From Planctomycetota bacterium (lineage in GTDB: Bacteria > Planctomycetota > Planctomycetia > Planctomycetales > Planctomycetaceae): DNA of 18,839 nucleotides. Positions within the stretch are counted from its first letter, which is position 1; each line of letters opens with the position of its first letter. The notes beneath the pieces were generated by a model, which made no database searches, had not been told where the DNA came from, and saw nothing but the letters and a program-made list of their open reading frames with translations. The stretch is taken from positions 1 through 18,839 of the forward strand of contig JAJRTM010000164.1 of assembly GCA_024278285.1 (NCBI GenBank), given 5' to 3'. Below are positions 15,660 through 18,839 of this stretch, one piece after another. Both the position numbers and the translations under genes were made by a program.

Positions 15660-18596
15660 ATGAATGAAATTCAAAAACTTATCGAACGCATTCAGGCGAT
15701 CATTCTTGATACACTGGAACCAAATCCACAGGAAATTGAAAAACTGAATTCGGAGTTAATTAATGCCGTTGAAACAGTAAATGATCGGCTGAGACATTGT
15801 GATGCGTATTTACAAAAAGGACTAAGGCCGGAAGCTATCCAGCTTTGTGAAAAGGGACCCAATTTACTTGATCTAATCGCAGTTCTCGATTTTGCTGACT
15901 GGGATGTCTGGGTTGATATCGTCAGAGAGAGGCAGCTGGATGCTCCGGTAGATATGATGCTTGACACGGCATCCGCTTTAAACAGTGCTTACAATTTAGA
16001 AATGGCACTCGAAAACCCTCTGAAAGAACACCGTCTGTTGGCGTTGGGGCTTGCCCCTCTTTCTCAGCGTCTCTCTGTCATGCGCACTATCAGTTCAATA
16101 GATGTCGATAACCAAACCTGGCAGGATGATATTTTAGATTTTGAAAATGAGCGATACTCACAAATACGAAATGAAGTTCAGCAGGCTGCTCGCCAGAGGA
16201 ATGTTTCTGCATTAGCTACTATTGAACGAGAATTAAATAGTCCTGAATGGGCGAGTGAACCACCTAAAAAACTGATTACAATGACTTCACGTGCTCACAA
16301 GAAGTGCAGGGTTCAACTGGCAAATGATGAATTGCAGACTCTTGAACCTAAATTGACTGAAGCATTTTCTGAACTCGATGTCGAAAAGGCTCGTCAGCTT
16401 CGAAGCAGATGGAATGGCCTTTTACAAATTGCTGAACCTGCTGCAGATGACCCCATTATGGAACTGGTTGCACCAACAATGGAATGGTTGTCTCAGACTG
16501 ATATTGAGCAGAAGGAGGAGTATGACTATCAGCAGGAAATTGTAAAACTTGAAGCTGGATTATCTCAACGAAAATCAAAAGAAGTTTTGCAACAACGCTA
16601 CCATGCTGCGACCAAAACAGGGCGAGAACTCCCAGAGCATTTATTTCAAAGATATACTGACCATATATCGCATCAGGAAATTCAGTCTCAACGTAAATTT
16701 AGCCTGATTGTTGCAACCTCAGTTGTATCACTGCTTGTGGTTGGTGTAATGGTCGGTTTTATGATTCGGCAGCAAAATCGGTCGAAAGAAATTGAAACAC
16801 ATGTTGCCGCACTAAATTCACTCATCGATAGCAGTAAGCAGGATCAGGCAAAAGAATATCTGGAGAACATCTCTGAAATAAAATGGGTGCATGATAGCCC
16901 ACAGATTCAGGAATTGTCTGCGAATCTGGAGGCAATAATCATTCAGGAAAGTGGGAGAAAGGAAATGTTTCAGACTGTTCTCAACCGGATTCGTGATATT
17001 GAGTTTTCTAATGGGAAATGGGAGTCCATTGATAGGGCCACCTCAGAGTTGAATAATATCGAAGTGCTCGCAATGACAAATGGAGAAAAAATACAATATG
17101 AACAATTGAAACTTGATATTCAAAGAGAAAAGAATCGCATACAAGATATTACAGACACATCTTATCGTAAAGATTTAGACACATTTATTCAGCAGGTAGC
17201 CACTCTTCCCAAGGAAGAGGCAGTTGTTATTAAGAAGGCAATGATGGTCTTAGGCGAGTTGGAAAAAAGGCCACGAGTAACTGACTCGTTAAAGAAAGAC
17301 CTTTCCAAGTTGCGCACTTTACTTGAGGGAAAGAGGGACGTAATACGTCGAAATGTGAGCATGAATCGTGACTACCAGGCTATTTCCAAATCCATTGGTG
17401 ATTATTCGCAATACCAGAAAAGTCTGGATTCTTATGTCTTGAATAATTCTGGTACGACACGCGCAAAAGATTTTGAAAACATTTCGAAAAATGAAATTGC
17501 CATTTGGAAAAACATCAAGAGCTGGAATTTACTAAAGCAAGAATGGAGAAAGAACAATCCTCAAGAGATGACCCCAAAGAAAGCCAAACAACTTATCGAA
17601 GGATTGGATAACCTGGTAAAAGAATCTAAATATTTATCTGTTCCAGAAGCTATTACCAAGATTCTTCCTGTAGTGAAAGCAATTGCAAGCAGAGAGGACG
17701 AGAATGGGGATCCGTCGTATAACCAACTGATAGCAGTATTAGAGGACCGGTTATTTTCCAGTCTGAACATGGTCCTTACAAACGATCGCAGGAGGTACTA
17801 CACACTTGACGAGCCAAGGTATCACAAAAAGTCGGATAAATATCTGGTATTCAACGGGTACACAGCCATGTCACTCGCAAACTCCGAGGAAAACAACTTG
17901 TTGGTCTCAACATTATTAATGTCCGGAGAGCCTGACAAAGTCGATTGGTCTTCGCCTCAAAAACGTTTTTCTAAATACGCCATCAATCGATTGAATCAAA
18001 AAAACAAAGATAGCTGGGAGACGATATTTTTAGATGTGCTTCAGGAGTTACACTCAGATAAATATCAAGATATGGACCCAATTCTGAAATACCAACTGAT
18101 GGGTAGATTCTTGGATGTTGCCTGCCTGGGGAGTTTTCCCATGCAAGAGGTTTTTGCAGACGAGTTAAAAACACTCTCTTTGATTAATGTTGACCCCGCA
18201 GCAAACTGGATGGACCCAGATGATTCACGTGCAAACCTAGCCCGAATTACAATTGTGGACAAATTAGTTAACATCAAAGATCCAGGGAAGAAAAGAGGGA
18301 GAGTGAATGAATTGCTTGGGAAGTTAAGTACTTCGAACATTGGTCCATTATATGACTGGGTAGGGTGGTTGAGTCGGAATGCTGACGGGAAATTTATCAT
18401 GAGATTTGATCCAGACCACTCGCCTGTTGAGAGCGGAAAATTGGTTGTCATTAATATTTCAGGATCAAACGTAGAAGAGTATCAGCAGGTTGGTAAAATA
18501 GAAGACAAAAAAATATCGTTCAACCAACCTGACACTAAGACGATCTCGAAACAGATTTATGTAGAAGGTCGGGCTATATTCCTGGAGAAAGATTAA
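15660..18596 (+). CDS. Large helical one-pass membrane protein, unrecognised
   Basis: A 978-residue, almost all-helical protein. Residues 1-340 are helical repeats with charged coiled-coil stretches (for example 165-250 and 283-320). Residues about 347-369 form a clear transmembrane helix (FSLIVATSVVSLLVVGVMVGFMI). Residues 372-720 are again long charged helices, and about 730-978 is a more globular C-terminal domain ending in a beta-like segment (SGKLVVINISG, KQIYVEGRAIFLEK). Basic residues flank the helix on both sides, so topology is not decided by sequence. There is no signal peptide and no enzyme motif. It begins 65 bp after the GAP1-like gene with only a weak GAGCGGG ahead of ATG 15660, and probably belongs to the same operon. 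Inference: a structural or scaffolding partner of the GTPase/GAP1-like pair. Family not recognised. Confidence 0.8.
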   Translation: MNEIQKLIERIQAIILDTLEPNPQEIEKLNSELINAVETVNDRLRHCDAYLQKGLRPEAIQLCEKGPNLLDLIAVLDFADWDVWVDIVRERQLDAPVDMMLDTASALNSAYNLEMALENPLKEHRLLALGLAPLSQRLSVMRTISSIDVDNQTWQDDILDFENERYSQIRNEVQQAARQRNVSALATIERELNSPEWASEPPKKLITMTSRAHKKCRVQLANDELQTLEPKLTEAFSELDVEKARQLRSRWNGLLQIAEPAADDPIMELVAPTMEWLSQTDIEQKEEYDYQQEIVKLEAGLSQRKSKEVLQQRYHAATKTGRELPEHLFQRYTDHISHQEIQSQRKFSLIVATSVVSLLVVGVMVGFMIRQQNRSKEIETHVAALNSLIDSSKQDQAKEYLENISEIKWVHDSPQIQELSANLEAIIIQESGRKEMFQTVLNRIRDIEFSNGKWESIDRATSELNNIEVLAMTNGEKIQYEQLKLDIQREKNRIQDITDTSYRKDLDTFIQQVATLPKEEAVVIKKAMMVLGELEKRPRVTDSLKKDLSKLRTLLEGKRDVIRRNVSMNRDYQAISKSIGDYSQYQKSLDSYVLNNSGTTRAKDFENISKNEIAIWKNIKSWNLLKQEWRKNNPQEMTPKKAKQLIEGLDNLVKESKYLSVPEAITKILPVVKAIASREDENGDPSYNQLIAVLEDRLFSSLNMVLTNDRRRYYTLDEPRYHKKSDKYLVFNGYTAMSLANSEENNLLVSTLLMSGEPDKVDWSSPQKRFSKYAINRLNQKNKDSWETIFLDVLQELHSDKYQDMDPILKYQLMGRFLDVACLGSFPMQEVFADELKTLSLINVDPAANWMDPDDSRANLARITIVDKLVNIKDPGKKRGRVNELLGKLSTSNIGPLYDWVGWLSRNADGKFIMRFDPDHSPVESGKLVVINISGSNVEEYQQVGKIEDKKISFNQPDTKTISKQIYVEGRAIFLEKD

Positions 18597-18623
18597 CAAA
18601 ATACTGATGTCTCTTTTGAAGAA

Positions 18624-18630
18624 AAGGAGA
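18624..18630 (+). promoter_or_regulatory. Ribosome binding site selecting a GTG start
   Basis: AAGGAGA stands 6 nt before GTG 18637, a near-ideal spacing. An upstream in-frame ATG (18607) lacks such a site and would place the ribosome binding site inside the coding region, so GTG is preferred. Confidence 0.65.
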
Positions 18631-18636
18631 GTTTGG

Positions 18637-18839
18637 GTGGAAGGGAAATGTTATTATATCAGGGATCGTGGTCGTATTCAGGGACCATTTGATTCTGTAA
18701 CTCTTCAGTCGATGGCTCGTCGTGGGCAGTTTGCGCGTCACCATGAAGTCTCTCCTGACGGCGAGAACTGGTATGTCGCATCTGATTATCCCGAACTATT
18801 TCCCGAAAGGCAGAAACGGGAAAACCGACGGTCTGTCTC
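18637..18839 (+). CDS. GYF_2-domain protein, N-terminal part (cut by window end)
   Basis: Open to the right edge from GTG 18637 (67 codons visible); the true C-terminus lies outside. The visible part reads as a GYF_2 (DUF4339-like) domain: CYYIRDRGRIQGPFDSVTLQSMARRGQF near residues 5-32, then ENWYVASDYPELFP (about 43-56). The xYYIRD-GxIQGPF opening, the helix TLQSMARRGQ and the W-containing end are the hallmarks. GYF_2 domains bind proline-rich or hydrophobic peptides and in bacteria usually precede membrane segments or other domains. This gene starts 40 bp after the preceding membrane-protein gene and probably continues the operon. The Pro-rich linker of the GAP1-like protein (about residues 272-291) is a possible ligand, by inference only. 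Confidence 0.75.
   Translation, partial: MEGKCYYIRDRGRIQGPFDSVTLQSMARRGQFARHHEVSPDGENWYVASDYPELFPERQKRENRRSV

Overview
The window looks like accessory DNA (a defence or mobile-gene island) from a moderate-GC planctomycete-type bacterium. This assignment is an inference. It rests on the GYF_2-like domain at the right edge, the style of the GTPase and GTPase-associated proteins, the roughly 43-45% GC appearance, and the absence of core metabolic, tRNA or rRNA genes. No CRISPR array, IS transposase, integrase or tRNA was seen.

Layout. (1) Positions 1-522 hold no convincing gene: a terminator hairpin, a short 18-nt tandem repeat and a purine-rich simple-sequence tract. (2) 523-2564 holds a small ribbon-helix-helix-like protein, an unrecognised protein whose 3' half may be frame-disturbed, and a C-terminal HNH endonuclease. 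(3) 2882-6321 is a translationally coupled pair: an AAA+ ATPase followed by a large subtilisin-like (S8) serine protease. It resembles ATPase/subtilase pairs known from anti-phage contexts. (4) 6518-11509 is a phage/plasmid-like DNA-processing cassette: a DUF932 protein, a small protein with a C-terminal motif seen in recombination-associated proteins, a Cas4/AddB-like RecB-family nuclease with probable Fe-S cysteines, and a second PD-(D/E)XK-like nuclease overlapping it. A single reverse-strand HNH protein (7592-9025) sits inside this block. (5) 11696 to the right edge is a plus-strand operon: a zinc-ribbon GTPase, a membrane protein with a GAP1-like N-terminal domain, a very large helical one-pass membrane protein, and the start of a GYF_2-domain protein cut by the window end.

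How the genes may work together. The ATPase/protease pair suggests regulated proteolysis triggered by a threat. The DUF932-to-nuclease block suggests ssDNA handling and recombination carried by a mobile element. The right-hand operon is the best candidate for a little-described system: a cytoplasmic GTPase switch coupled to two membrane-anchored partners, in the style of the GTPase/GAP1 conflict systems predicted by comparative genomics. Everything about function is from motif reading and neighbourhood; no search was run.
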